64,000 nucleotides of DNA, from the NCBI GenBank assembly GCA_025061985.1, contig JANXAW010000026.1, forward strand, positions 29,742 through 93,741. Direction: 5' to 3'. A program made the position numbers and the translations under genes. This document shows positions 1-7,971 of this stretch, piece by piece; position 1 is the first letter of the stretch; every line of letters begins with the position of its first letter. Origin of the DNA: Fimbriimonadales bacterium. GTDB lineage: Bacteria; Armatimonadota; Fimbriimonadia; Fimbriimonadales; GBS-DC. The notes below the pieces were generated by a model that ran no database searches, was not told where the DNA came from, and was given only the letters and a program-made list of their open reading frames with translations.

Positions 1-243
1 TTGGCGCACCGCCTGCGCCACTACATTTGGTATGTCGTGGAACTTGAGGTCTAAAAAGATGCGTTCTGCCCCCGCCTCATGCAAGGTGTGAATCACAGGC
101 AAGCCATGCGCGAGATGCAGCACGCTCCCAACCTTATACGCATACACCTTATCGCGGTACTGCTGCACCCAGTCGCACGCCTGACCTATGTTGGGCGTGT
201 CTAAGGCGAGAATCGTGCGCTGCGCTACCGATCCATTACCCAT
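1..243 (-). CDS. pyrF: Orotidine 5'-phosphate decarboxylase, N-terminal part (cut by window edge)
   Basis: Only the first 81 codons are present; the gene runs off the left edge. OMP decarboxylase converts OMP to UMP, the last step of de novo pyrimidine synthesis, in the cytoplasm. The visible N-terminus carries two family signatures: ILALDTP, the first beta strand with its Asp, and DLKFHDIP around residues 69-76, which holds the catalytic Asp-x-Lys-x-x-His-Asp group. The start is the ATG at 243, 3 nt after the stop of the thioredoxin-like gene, so the two are probably cotranscribed. pyrE of the same pathway lies separately at 14.6 kb. The identification rests on the signatures and is firm despite truncation. 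Confidence 0.9.
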   Translation of the reverse strand, partial: MGNGSVAQRTILALDTPNIGQACDWVQQYRDKVYAYKVGSVLHLAHGLPVIHTLHEAGAERIFLDLKFHDIPNVVAQAVRQ

Positions 244-246
244 TCT

Positions 247-768
247 TCACCCTTTGCTGGCGCGGATGGCTTTTTGCAACTCAGCTTCCAGCTTGCGCCC
301 AATCGCTGGCGCATAGCCTACCTGCACGAATTGGATTTTGCCCTGAGCATCAATGATCACAAAGGTTGGGATGCCACTCACACGATAGGCTTTGGCAACA
401 GCCCCATCCTTGTCCAGGAGCACTGTAAAGTCGTAGTTGTTTCGCTGCATAAAAGCGCGCACCCTCTCCTCGCTCTCCCGCAAGTTGATGGTGAGGATAT
501 GGGCCTCCTCGCCGTACTTTTTCGCCAGCTGTTGCGTATGGGGTAAAGCAGCCCGGCATGGGCCGCACCATGTCGCCCAGAAATCCAAGTACACGGGTTT
601 ACCACGCAGTTTGCTCAGCTCTACTTCCGTGCCGTCTAGCGAGGTGAGCTTGAAGTTGGGGGCTTCGCTGCCGATTGGCAGCGTTTCCTCTTCCTGCTGG
701 AACACAGCGTACGCACTGCCAAGCACCACTGCGCCCAGCATTAGCCCTATCCAGAACCGCTTGCTCAT
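247..768 (-). CDS. TlpA/ResA-like thiol-disulfide oxidoreductase, membrane-anchored
   Basis: A 173-residue thioredoxin-fold protein that probably works outside the cytoplasmic membrane, for example in cytochrome c maturation or periplasmic thiol reduction (inferred from the family). Residues 5-22 form a hydrophobic signal anchor. The AhpC/TSA-Redoxin fold follows, with active site WCGPC (Cys68, Cys71) and the cis-proline in SGIPT (Pro134). A longer reading frame starts upstream, but the ATG at 768 is preferred: it has a GGAGG site about 7 nt before it and gives a proper signal anchor. pyrF follows after 3 nt. No partner such as CcdA is visible, so the substrate is unknown. Confidence 0.88.
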   Translation of the reverse strand: MSKRFWIGLMLGAVVLGSAYAVFQQEEETLPIGSEAPNFKLTSLDGTEVELSKLRGKPVYLDFWATWCGPCRAALPHTQQLAKKYGEEAHILTINLRESEERVRAFMQRNNYDFTVLLDKDGAVAKAYRVSGIPTFVIIDAQGKIQFVQVGYAPAIGRKLEAELQKAIRASKG

Positions 769-905
769 CTTGGTACGCCTCCGGCGATAGAGTATACCGC
801 TTGCGCAACGGGAGTAGCCTTGCAACTCACGCGGAGCGCAAAAAGCGGAATGCCACGCTTGGTGCTAGGAGTGTGGAATAACGCTTTGGAGGCGCTGCGG
901 GCAGC

Positions 906-1781
906 ATGACCACCATTATAGGCTTCGTCGTTGTATTTGGGGCAGTGTTCGGCGGCTTTATTATGCACGGCGGGAAGATTGCCGCCCTGATTCAGGTTTC
1001 GGAGTTCGTGATCATCGGTGGCGCGGGGTTGGGTGCCCTAATTGCTTCTAACCCTCCCAGCGTTATCGCAGGAATTGTCAGGGGCGTCTTGGGTTTGCTC
1101 AAGGGCAGCCCCTATAGCAAGAAAGAGACCTTCTTGGAGCTGCTTCGCGCTCTGTTTGCCCTGTTCACCTTAGCCCGCAAGGAGGGGCTGCTGGCGTTGG
1201 AGCAGCATGTGGAACGCCCGCACGAAAGCTCGCTATTCCAGCAGTTCCCTTTCCTTTCCAGCAATCACCACGCGCTGAATTTCTTGTGCGACACGATGAA
1301 AGTGGTGCTTTCGGGGGCAGTCGGCGCGTTTGAGCTGGCAGAACTCACCGAAGCCGATCTTGAAAAGCACCATGAGGAGGCAATGCGTCCCTCGCACGCC
1401 CTCAGCAAAATCGGCGATGCGATGCCAGGTTTTGGAATCGTCGCAGCTGTGTTGGGCGTTGTCATCACGATGGGTTACCTAGACCAAGGTCCCGAAACGA
1501 TTGGACAGAAGGTCGCAGCCGCGCTGGTAGGCACTTTCCTAGGCGTGCTACTGGCATACGGCGTGTTTCAGCCACTGGCTATGGCGCTAGAGCACCAAGC
1601 TCACGCCGAAGCGCAGTATTACCAGTGCATTCGTCAGGCGTTGATTGCGTTTGCACGAGGCGATGCCCCACTAACTTGCATTGAGTTCGCGCGGCGCAGC
1701 ATTGAGCCCCATGTGCGCCCCTCCTTCCAAGAGATGGAGGAAGCGGTGAAAGGCGGTGGCAGCGTCGCACAAGCCGCCTAA
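906..1781 (+). CDS. motA: Flagellar motor stator protein MotA
   Basis: MotA forms the ion channel of the flagellar stator with MotB and transmits torque to the rotor protein FliG. The 291-residue protein has four membrane segments, roughly 3-20, 32-50, 172-192 and 205-225. The cytoplasmic loop between segments 2 and 3 contains RKEGLLALE (91-99), the charged patch that contacts FliG. The motif AMPGFGIVAAVLG (172-184) includes the conserved channel proline. A TTGGAGG-like site precedes ATG 906. motB follows after 16 nt. No other flagellar genes are in the window, so the stator pair stands alone here. Confidence 0.95.
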   Translation: MTTIIGFVVVFGAVFGGFIMHGGKIAALIQVSEFVIIGGAGLGALIASNPPSVIAGIVRGVLGLLKGSPYSKKETFLELLRALFALFTLARKEGLLALEQHVERPHESSLFQQFPFLSSNHHALNFLCDTMKVVLSGAVGAFELAELTEADLEKHHEEAMRPSHALSKIGDAMPGFGIVAAVLGVVITMGYLDQGPETIGQKVAAALVGTFLGVLLAYGVFQPLAMALEHQAHAEAQYYQCIRQALIAFARGDAPLTCIEFARRSIEPHVRPSFQEMEEAVKGGGSVAQAA

Positions 1782-1797
1782 CCGCAGGAGGTTGCCA

Positions 1798-2637
1798 ATG
1801 GCAAAGAATGGCGGTAGCGAGATCCGCATCATAAAGAAGAAAAACGGTGGGCACGGGCATCATGGGGGCGCGTGGAAAGTCGCCTACGCCGACTTCGTCA
1901 CTGCAATGATGGCTTTCTTCTTGGTGATGTGGCTCATCGGCTTAGACGCGAAAACGCGCGCTGCCATCGCTGCCTACTTTCGCGACCCTGTGGGCTTTAT
2001 GGAAGCAGTGCGCAGAAGCGAAGCTATTTTCACCATCAACGATGCCCTACCCCCCGGCGGTAAAAACACACCCCATATGCCACGCGCCCCCAAAGACGGC
2101 AACCCTCGCCCGACTAAAGATCGCAAAACCGAACGTCGGGCGCTGGAGCAACTCAGGCGTGAGTTGGAAGGCGCTATAGCAAGCATTCCCGAACTCGCTC
2201 ACCTCAAAGACCACGTGGAAATCGAGTTTGTCAAGGAGGGGCTGCGGATTGAGCTGCTGGAGGGCAAGGAGCCGATGTTCTTTCGGACGGGCAGCGCGCA
2301 GCTCACGCCTGCTGCACGTCGCCTGCTGACCCTTATCGCCCAAAAACTTGGCAAACTGGACAACCACATCGTGGTGGAAGGGCACACTGATGCCCAGCCC
2401 TATCGCGCGGGTGCGCACTACACCAACTGGGAACTGTCTACCGACCGTGCAAACGCCGCGCGGCGCGTGTTGGAAAGCTCTGGACTGCGCAAGGGGCAAG
2501 TCTTGGAAGTACGCGGCTACGCCGATACACGCCCCCGAAACCCCTACGACCCCTTCCACTACTCCAATCGGCGTGTGTCGCTACTGATTCCCTACCTCTC
2601 TAAGGAGGAGGCTGAGTCTCTCAAAAGCGTTCCGTGA
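1798..2637 (+). CDS. motB: Flagellar motor stator protein MotB
   Basis: Stator partner of MotA that anchors the complex to peptidoglycan. It is 279 residues from ATG 1798, which has an AGGAGG site 6 nt upstream; an in-frame ATG at 1756 lies inside motA and lacks one. The N-terminus is basic. A single membrane segment follows (about 30-47) with VAYADFVTAMMAFF, whose Asp32 is the conserved ion-binding residue. The C-terminus (about 165-265) is an OmpA-like peptidoglycan-binding domain with VEGHTDAQPY and SNRRVSL. The typical proton-type residues near Asp32 suggest H+ coupling (inference). A hairpin with a T-run at 2695-2720 ends the operon. Confidence 0.95.
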   Translation: MAKNGGSEIRIIKKKNGGHGHHGGAWKVAYADFVTAMMAFFLVMWLIGLDAKTRAAIAAYFRDPVGFMEAVRRSEAIFTINDALPPGGKNTPHMPRAPKDGNPRPTKDRKTERRALEQLRRELEGAIASIPELAHLKDHVEIEFVKEGLRIELLEGKEPMFFRTGSAQLTPAARRLLTLIAQKLGKLDNHIVVEGHTDAQPYRAGAHYTNWELSTDRANAARRVLESSGLRKGQVLEVRGYADTRPRNPYDPFHYSNRRVSLLIPYLSKEEAESLKSVP

Positions 2638-2694
2638 CGCCTCAAAATGGCTTGCGTAAACGGGTTCTGTCTGCAATGGGGCTTTTCGCTTCGA

Positions 2695-2720
2695 GGGGGC
2701 GGTTGCTACCCCCGCTTTTT
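2695..2720 (+). terminator. Probable intrinsic terminator of motAB
   Basis: A five-base GGGGG arm (2695-2699), a 9-nt loop and CCCCC (2709-2713) are followed by GC and five T residues (2716-2720), 58 nt after the motB stop. The stem is short but GC-only. It lies between motB and the convergent DUF58 gene. Confidence 0.55.
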
Positions 2721-2786
2721 GTCCGCAGCACACCAATGTTGGGGGAGAGGCACAGCTGCTCAAAGGCTTCTCGCCTAGCAAGCCCG

Positions 2787-4097
2787 CTATATGCCTCCGC
2801 GCGCCTTAACCTGCAAATAGTGGTTGACCAAAGCGGGCACTAAAGTGTCAGGGTCGGCGTCGATGCAGTGGATTCCCATCCGCTCCAAGGTACGAATAGC
2901 TGCAAGGCGGTCGCTGAGCGTTTGCGTGGCAACTGCACGACGATAAAAAGTGGCGGGGGTGTCGGGCACTTGGCGGCTCCACGCATGTAAGCGCGGGTCT
3001 GCTACTGTAGCTGCCACGCACAGATGTTGCTGGCTCAAAGCACGCAATGCATGAAGCACCATCCGCGATGCGTCGGGGTCAATCAGGTCAGTAAACAGTA
3101 CGATAAGCGAGCGCTTGCGCCAACGCTTTGCTAAGTAAGTGGAGGCGTACAGGTAGTCTGGCTCTACCAAGCGAGGCTGAACATCGTGGAGTGTCTCTAC
3201 AATCTTGCCAACCTGGCTGCGCCCCCGTTGGGGCACGAGGAACGCATCAATTTCGTCAGCGAACACCAGCGCTCCCACCTTGTCGTCCATCTGTACAGCA
3301 ACATATGCCAACATCAACGCTGCGTTGAGCACTGCATCAAACTTGCGCTTGCCTTTCACTTCCGCCAGCATGTTGCGCCCTGCATCCAGCATTAGCACCA
3401 CGCTTTGGCTACGCTCGACCTGGTAATCCCGCACGATAGGTTTACCGCGACGCGCCGTGGCTTTCCAATCGATTTTGCGGAACTCGTCATCAGGGGTGTA
3501 TTCGCGCAATGACTCGAATTCGGTGCCCTGCCCGCGCAATCGCAGTTGGCGAAAGCCCATCTGTTGGAGCCGTCCTCGGTGGCGCAGTAGGTCATACTCC
3601 CGCAGTTGCAGTAGGTTTGGGTAAACGGGCACGCGCTCGCGTGCTGGTAAGCGGTAATCCCGCGCCGTAAGTCCCAAAAGCCCCTCCACACGCAAGAACA
3701 CATCCTCAAAGCGTGCCTCTCCTCGATAGCGTGGCGTAAGGTGATAAGTAACGCGAACCACTTGATCGGGTACCAGCTTCACGGCGAACTCGCGCTGGTC
3801 ATAGTCGCAAAATGGCGGTGGCTCGTCGCGCAGCCGAGCGCGGCGTACCGTGCGCATCGTGTGACGCAGCAGCAGTTCGATTCGATTGGACGCGCCTAGG
3901 GAGAGCACACGCTCGTGCTTGCGTTGAACCTCGAACGCGCTTGCACGGGGCAAAGTAAAGGCATCCGTGGTGATCGCGAGAACCGCCAGTAGGTCTACAA
4001 GCAGCACTAGCCCTAGCAAATCAGGGCGGGCGGCGCCCGCCAGGGCAACCAGCCCGCCCAATCCCAGCGCGATCCACGCGCGGTAGGTTAGCACCAT
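2787..4097 (-). CDS. DUF58 family protein (MoxR-associated type)
   Basis: A 436-residue protein with two N-terminal hydrophobic segments (about 8-24 and 27-45), then a beta-rich region, then the DUF58 domain. The hallmark is EFESLREYTPDDEFRKIDW (193-211). After it comes a von Willebrand A-like fold beginning VVLMLDAGRNM (233-243), where the usual DxSxS metal site is reduced to DAGRN. DUF58 proteins usually sit beside MoxR AAA ATPases and transglutaminase-like proteins and are thought to act in envelope assembly; no MoxR is visible here. The gene starts 4 nt after the pseudopilin stop, so the two are likely cotranscribed. Its exact function is unknown. Confidence 0.85.
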   Translation of the reverse strand: MVLTYRAWIALGLGGLVALAGAARPDLLGLVLLVDLLAVLAITTDAFTLPRASAFEVQRKHERVLSLGASNRIELLLRHTMRTVRRARLRDEPPPFCDYDQREFAVKLVPDQVVRVTYHLTPRYRGEARFEDVFLRVEGLLGLTARDYRLPARERVPVYPNLLQLREYDLLRHRGRLQQMGFRQLRLRGQGTEFESLREYTPDDEFRKIDWKATARRGKPIVRDYQVERSQSVVLMLDAGRNMLAEVKGKRKFDAVLNAALMLAYVAVQMDDKVGALVFADEIDAFLVPQRGRSQVGKIVETLHDVQPRLVEPDYLYASTYLAKRWRKRSLIVLFTDLIDPDASRMVLHALRALSQQHLCVAATVADPRLHAWSRQVPDTPATFYRRAVATQTLSDRLAAIRTLERMGIHCIDADPDTLVPALVNHYLQVKARGGI

Positions 4098-4101
4098 TAG
4101 A

Positions 4102-4989
4102 CTAGAGCCGAATGTACTTGTAGCACTTGCCCAAGTTGTCTTCGGTCACTACGCCCTCCAGATAGGGGCGGCACGAGTTGAATGGGTCGTTCGGTTGCGT
4201 GCCCACATACCGGGCGTAGGGCGTGCCCGACACACACCAGAAGTCAGCTCCTTCGCGTCTGACGAAGGGGTCTGCACCAGAGCGCCCTGGGTAAGTATAG
4301 AACATCCCCTGCCCAGCTTGCCCCAGCTTGCGCGCTTTCACGGCCTTTGCATGCCCGTCCACATAGTTGGCTTGCACGAACTCGCTGTGGCGCGCGCGCA
4401 CAGGCACGATTAGGAAAATGGTGCTTAAGTCAGGCTTGCGTCGAAGCACGTTGCCTGTACCCCCAAGCGCCAAGTCGGCTTCGAAGTTAATGGTTGTCTC
4501 CGCCGGGAACTCCACCTCGGCAAGTGAAACCGTTCCTTTCCTAACAGCGGCCGGATTCTGGTCGATCCGAGTGCGCCCAGGCGGCAGCAGGTCGTAGTTG
4601 TACATATAGCTAATCGTCTCGGGCAAGTTGCAAGTGGGAATGCCAAGTACTGCGACAAAGCCTGCATTCAAGTAGAGCGCGTTCGGCTCGCTGGGGCACC
4701 TTACAATGTCAAGATTCTTGATGTAAGGGTAGATGGCGTCGAATAGGGTAAACGCGCATGGTCGCCCAGCAGCGTTGAAAGCAGGCTCGTACACAGCCAT
4801 CGGAAATTTCTCGTCGTAGTCATGGGTGTAGGCGAGTGTGGCTGTCGCCATCTGCTTGAGGTTGTTCATGCACTGGGTCTGGCGCGCTTTCTCGCGCGCT
4901 TGCGCAAACACCGGGAACAGAATCGCAGCTAGAATGGCGATAATCGCGATTACCACCAATAGCTCGATTAGTGTGAAGCCTTTTCGCAT
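4102..4989 (-). CDS. H-X9-DG type prepilin-like (DUF1559-like) protein
   Basis: A 295-residue pseudopilin. It has a short basic leader MRKG, then [15 protein letters not shown], the class III signal cleaved and methylated by prepilin peptidase, with the conserved Glu5 of the mature protein. The downstream [14 protein letters not shown] is the version I associate with Armatimonadota. The C-terminal region contains [17 protein letters not shown], matching H-X9-DG exactly. Such proteins occur in large paralogous families in Planctomycetes, Verrucomicrobia and Armatimonadota; their function is not settled, but they are probably exported by a type II/IV-like machine. The ATG at 4989 has a GGAGGATG-type site. 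A long structured leader precedes it. Confidence 0.9.
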   Translation of the reverse strand: MRKGFTLIELLVVIAIIAILAAILFPVFAQAREKARQTQCMNNLKQMATATLAYTHDYDEKFPMAVYEPAFNAAGRPCAFTLFDAIYPYIKNLDIVRCPSEPNALYLNAGFVAVLGIPTCNLPETISYMYNYDLLPPGRTRIDQNPAAVRKGTVSLAEVEFPAETTINFEADLALGGTGNVLRRKPDLSTIFLIVPVRARHSEFVQANYVDGHAKAVKARKLGQAGQGMFYTYPGRSGADPFVRREGADFWCVSGTPYARYVGTQPNDPFNSCRPYLEGVVTEDNLGKCYKYIRL

Positions 4990-5016
4990 ACTGCATCCTC
5001 CTCGGCAAAGTTAGGC

Positions 5017-5109
5017 TCTGGAACTCCCGGCAGTGCTCCAGAAAGGTGGCATCAGCCCCTTCTGCCAGGCGGACATCCCCTACCACCTTCCTGTGGCATG
5101 CCTATTATA
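5017..5109 (-). promoter_or_regulatory. Promoter and structured 5' leader of the pseudopilin gene
   Basis: On the minus strand a perfect TATAAT lies at 5109-5104, about 115 nt before the start codon. The leader between holds two consecutive hairpins: one closed by CCACCTT/AAGGTGG (5083-5089 with 5043-5049) and one closed by TCTGGA/TCCAGA (5017-5022 with 5037-5042). Such a long leader is unusual here, where many genes are nearly leaderless. I could not match it to a known riboswitch; it may be a regulatory RNA element or simply a stable leader. Confidence 0.4.
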
Positions 5110-5165
5110 CATCTTACACATCGCCCTATGGACTCCTGCTGGAAGTCGCGAGACTTACTGGACGG

Positions 5166-6206
5166 TTAGTCATAAGAAAACTCCTCGTCGGCGCGGTAGC
5201 TACTCGTCAGTTGCTTGACTAACTGGCGCAGGAGGTCGTTAAGCAAGGCACTTGCGCCGAAGCGAAACCGCTCAGGCGTAAGCCACATTTCGCCCAGCGT
5301 TTCGTACACCAGCACGAGATAGCGCAGAGCGTCTTTTGCCGTGCGAATGCCCCCCGCGGGTTTCATACCCACGGCGCGCCCCGTAGCGTCGTAAAAATCG
5401 CGAATCGCTTCTAACATCACCAAGGTGGCAGGCAACGTAGCTGCGGGCTGTATTTTGCCTGTGCTGGTTTTGATGAAATCGGCTCCCGCCATCAAAGCGA
5501 TATGCGCTGCGCGACGGATGGCGTCGTAGTCGCCTAACTCCCCTGTTTCTAAGATGACCTTGAGGCGAACACGCTCCCCGCAAAGCTCTTTGACCCTGGC
5601 GATTTCGTCGAACACACGCCGATAGTCCCCCTGCAAAAACGCTCCGCGATTGATGACCATATCGATCTCGTCGGCTCCCTCGCGGATTGCCCATTTCACA
5701 TCGGCAAGGCGTAGCGAGAAGGGATATTGCCCTGATGGGAACGCAGTAGCCACGGTCGCCACTTTGACAGGAGTGCCTTGCAATGCCTCCTTCGCAACGC
5801 CAATAAAGTTCGGATACACGCACACAGCGGCTACAGGGGGCGCTGCGACGGTCTCAGCGTCTGGCATGCCCGCGCGCGGCGTGTAGGGTTGACGCGCGCG
5901 GCTACATAGGCGGCGCACTTTCTCTACTGTGTCTGCCCCCTCCAGCGTGGTGAGATCGCACATGCTAATCGCAAGACGCAGCGCGTTAATCTTGGTGTGT
6001 TTTTTGAGGCTGCGCTTGCTCAGCCACTCGCAGCGCTGCTGCAGTTCATAAGCGTTCACGGGAGGCACAGTGCGCCACGCTTGCCCTGCTCTCGGGATAA
6101 GGCGACGCAACGCCTTGTGGTCGGAAATGTCTACGCCCACCAGTTCGCCAAACGGGATAGGCGCTGGTTGCACTCGCAACGGTTTGGTGGCAGCAGTTGT
6201 TGGCAT
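5166..6206 (-). CDS. deoC: Deoxyribose-phosphate aldolase
   Basis: Cleaves 2-deoxyribose 5-phosphate to glyceraldehyde 3-phosphate and acetaldehyde in deoxynucleoside breakdown. It is 346 residues, longer than the common ~220-260 residue enzyme because of an N-terminal extension of about 100 residues, as in the eukaryote-like long class. The TIM-barrel signatures are present: VCVYPNF, DEIDMVINRGAF, KVILETGEL, the Schiff-base lysine in FIKTSTGK and the second lysine in MKPAGGIR. No deo operon partners are adjacent. A weak TATCAA lies 7 nt before the ATG (minus strand, 6219-6214), which may be another near-leaderless start. Confidence 0.93.
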   Translation of the reverse strand: MPTTAATKPLRVQPAPIPFGELVGVDISDHKALRRLIPRAGQAWRTVPPVNAYELQQRCEWLSKRSLKKHTKINALRLAISMCDLTTLEGADTVEKVRRLCSRARQPYTPRAGMPDAETVAAPPVAAVCVYPNFIGVAKEALQGTPVKVATVATAFPSGQYPFSLRLADVKWAIREGADEIDMVINRGAFLQGDYRRVFDEIARVKELCGERVRLKVILETGELGDYDAIRRAAHIALMAGADFIKTSTGKIQPAATLPATLVMLEAIRDFYDATGRAVGMKPAGGIRTAKDALRYLVLVYETLGEMWLTPERFRFGASALLNDLLRQLVKQLTSSYRADEEFSYD

Positions 6207-6286
6207 ATGCTACTTGATATGCCCACGCTCGTCAGATTCCTGCTGAGTTGCCCTATTCGAGGTAGAATCGAAGGTGGTGAGGCTCT

Positions 6287-7348
6287 GTGCCACGCCGCGC
6301 GGCTACAGATCCAAACGTGTTGGATGCGCGCAAGGCAGCGATTTTGCGCGCGGTAACGCGCGAGCATATCCGCACGGGTGAACCCGTTGGCTCGCAGGCG
6401 ATTGTGCAACGCTACGCGCTGGGTATCAAGCCCGCCACAGTGCGCAACGAGATGGCGGTGATGACGGAATATGGCTATCTGCTTCAGCCGCATACCAGCG
6501 CGGGGCGTGTGCCGACCACGCGCGGCTATCGCTACTACGTAGAACACCTAATCGGTGGCGTTCCAAGGCTGCGCATTGAAAGCTACCTCAAGCAGCTGCC
6601 CGAACCTGGCGAGAGCCTTGAAGAGACATTAGAAGCTACGCTGCAAATCTTAGCACGCGCTGCCCGCTACATTGCCTTCGCCGCCACGGCGCGCGATGAA
6701 ACGATCCGTGTGCTACGCTACGTGCTAACCCCTTGTGGCGCGCGGCGCGTGCTCTCGGTGGTGATTTTAGAACATGGCGCGGTCGATAACCGTTTGGTAG
6801 AGCTGGGCTATGCGCCTTCTCAGCGCGCCCTCAACCGTATCCAGGGCGTGCTCGCCTCGCTGATTGAGGGGCAAACCGTGCGCGCCGTGCTGCAGTTAGA
6901 CCCAAACCAACCCCCCGCTATGGAGTCGCCAGAGGAGCGCGAGGCAATTGCAACGCTATTGCGCACAGCCCAACATCAACTTCAGGAGGCAACTGAGGGC
7001 GAACTACTTTATGCAGGCACGGTGTACATGCTCCACCAGCCTGAGTTTCAGCGTGAGGTGTACCAGCTGGAGGCGGTCTTGCGCGTGCTGGAAGAGCGTA
7101 AGTCGCTCTACCGCCTGCTTCGAAAGCACGGCGAAGCAGATGTGCAACTCACTATTGGCGAGGAGAACCCGATAGAGGCGTTGCGCTGCTGCACGCTGAT
7201 TAGCGCGCGCTACTATGTGGGTACGCGCCCTGCGGGAGTGATTGGGCTAATGGGACCCGTGCGCATGGACTATGACCACGCCCTGCCTACCGTTCGTCGC
7301 ACGGCGCAGGCACTAAGCGACTTGCTCACACGCACCCTGCTTTCGTAG
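6287..7348 (+). CDS. hrcA: Heat-inducible transcription repressor HrcA
   Basis: HrcA represses heat-shock operons by binding CIRCE operators and needs GroEL for activity. The 353-residue protein starts at GTG 6287 with a GGTGAGG site upstream. The N-terminal winged helix (about 10-85) contains RTGEPVGSQAI, KPATVRNEMAVMTEYG and HTSAGRVPTTRGYRYYV, all classic HrcA stretches. The C-terminal half has the ligand-sensing region, with VGTRPAGVIGLMGPVRMDY near the end. A TAGAAT at 6264-6269 may be its promoter. Unlike in many bacteria it is not followed by grpE-dnaK-dnaJ, and I found no CIRCE palindrome near it, so the regulon lies elsewhere. Confidence 0.95.
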   Translation: MPRRAATDPNVLDARKAAILRAVTREHIRTGEPVGSQAIVQRYALGIKPATVRNEMAVMTEYGYLLQPHTSAGRVPTTRGYRYYVEHLIGGVPRLRIESYLKQLPEPGESLEETLEATLQILARAARYIAFAATARDETIRVLRYVLTPCGARRVLSVVILEHGAVDNRLVELGYAPSQRALNRIQGVLASLIEGQTVRAVLQLDPNQPPAMESPEEREAIATLLRTAQHQLQEATEGELLYAGTVYMLHQPEFQREVYQLEAVLRVLEERKSLYRLLRKHGEADVQLTIGEENPIEALRCCTLISARYYVGTRPAGVIGLMGPVRMDYDHALPTVRRTAQALSDLLTRTLLS

Positions 7349-7383
7349 CGTCAGCATCCGCGCTAACATAGGAGAGTTCCACG

Positions 7384-7953
7384 ATGCGAGTTCTGATGAT
7401 TGACAACTACGACAGTTTTACTTACAATCTGGTGCAATACCTTGGCGAGCTGGGCGCGGATATCACCGTCGTGCGTAACGACGAAATCACCGTCGAGCAG
7501 GCGCTTGCCCTCAAACCCGACCGCATTGTAATCTCGCCTGGCCCGTGCACTCCCTATGAGGCAGGCATCAGCATCCCGCTAATCCAGGCAGCTGCAGGCA
7601 AAGTTCCCCTCTTAGGCGTATGCTTGGGGCACCAAGCGATCGGCGCGGCATTTGGTGGCAAGATTGTACGTGCGAAACGCCCTATGCACGGCAAAGAGTC
7701 GCTGGTGCGCCATACGAACGTGGGCGTGTTTCGCGGCACACCGAACCCCTTGCGCGCCATCCGCTACCACTCGCTGGTCATTGAGCGCGCCACTCTCCCC
7801 GACTGCCTCGAAATCACTGCCGAAAGCGAGGATGACCACGAGATTATGGGCGTGCGCCACAAAGCCTATCCTATCGAGGGCGTGCAATTTCACCCCGAAT
7901 CGATCCTTAGCGAGGCGGGGATGCAAATCCTAAAGAACTTTTTGGAGGGCTAA
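7384..7953 (+). CDS. Anthranilate/aminodeoxychorismate synthase glutamine amidotransferase subunit
   Basis: The class I glutamine amidotransferase that supplies ammonia to the TrpE or PabB subunit for tryptophan or folate synthesis. At 189 residues it is the normal free-standing length. The start region [15 protein letters not shown], the oxyanion motif SPGPCTP, the nucleophile Cys80 in GVCLGHQ and the HPES segment with catalytic His and Glu are all present. A GGAGAG site precedes ATG 7384. It lies 35 nt after hrcA and 18 nt before glnE. Without an adjacent trpE or pabB I cannot say whether it is TrpG, PabA or shared, so no symbol is given. Confidence 0.93.
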   Translation: MRVLMIDNYDSFTYNLVQYLGELGADITVVRNDEITVEQALALKPDRIVISPGPCTPYEAGISIPLIQAAAGKVPLLGVCLGHQAIGAAFGGKIVRAKRPMHGKESLVRHTNVGVFRGTPNPLRAIRYHSLVIERATLPDCLEITAESEDDHEIMGVRHKAYPIEGVQFHPESILSEAGMQILKNFLEG

Positions 7954-7971
7954 GCCCTTGCGGTCTGCTCC

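Noticed and set aside
6207..6286. CIRCE operator in front of hrcA
   Set aside because: I looked for TTAGCACTC-N9-GAGTGCTAA here and in front of other genes and saw no match.
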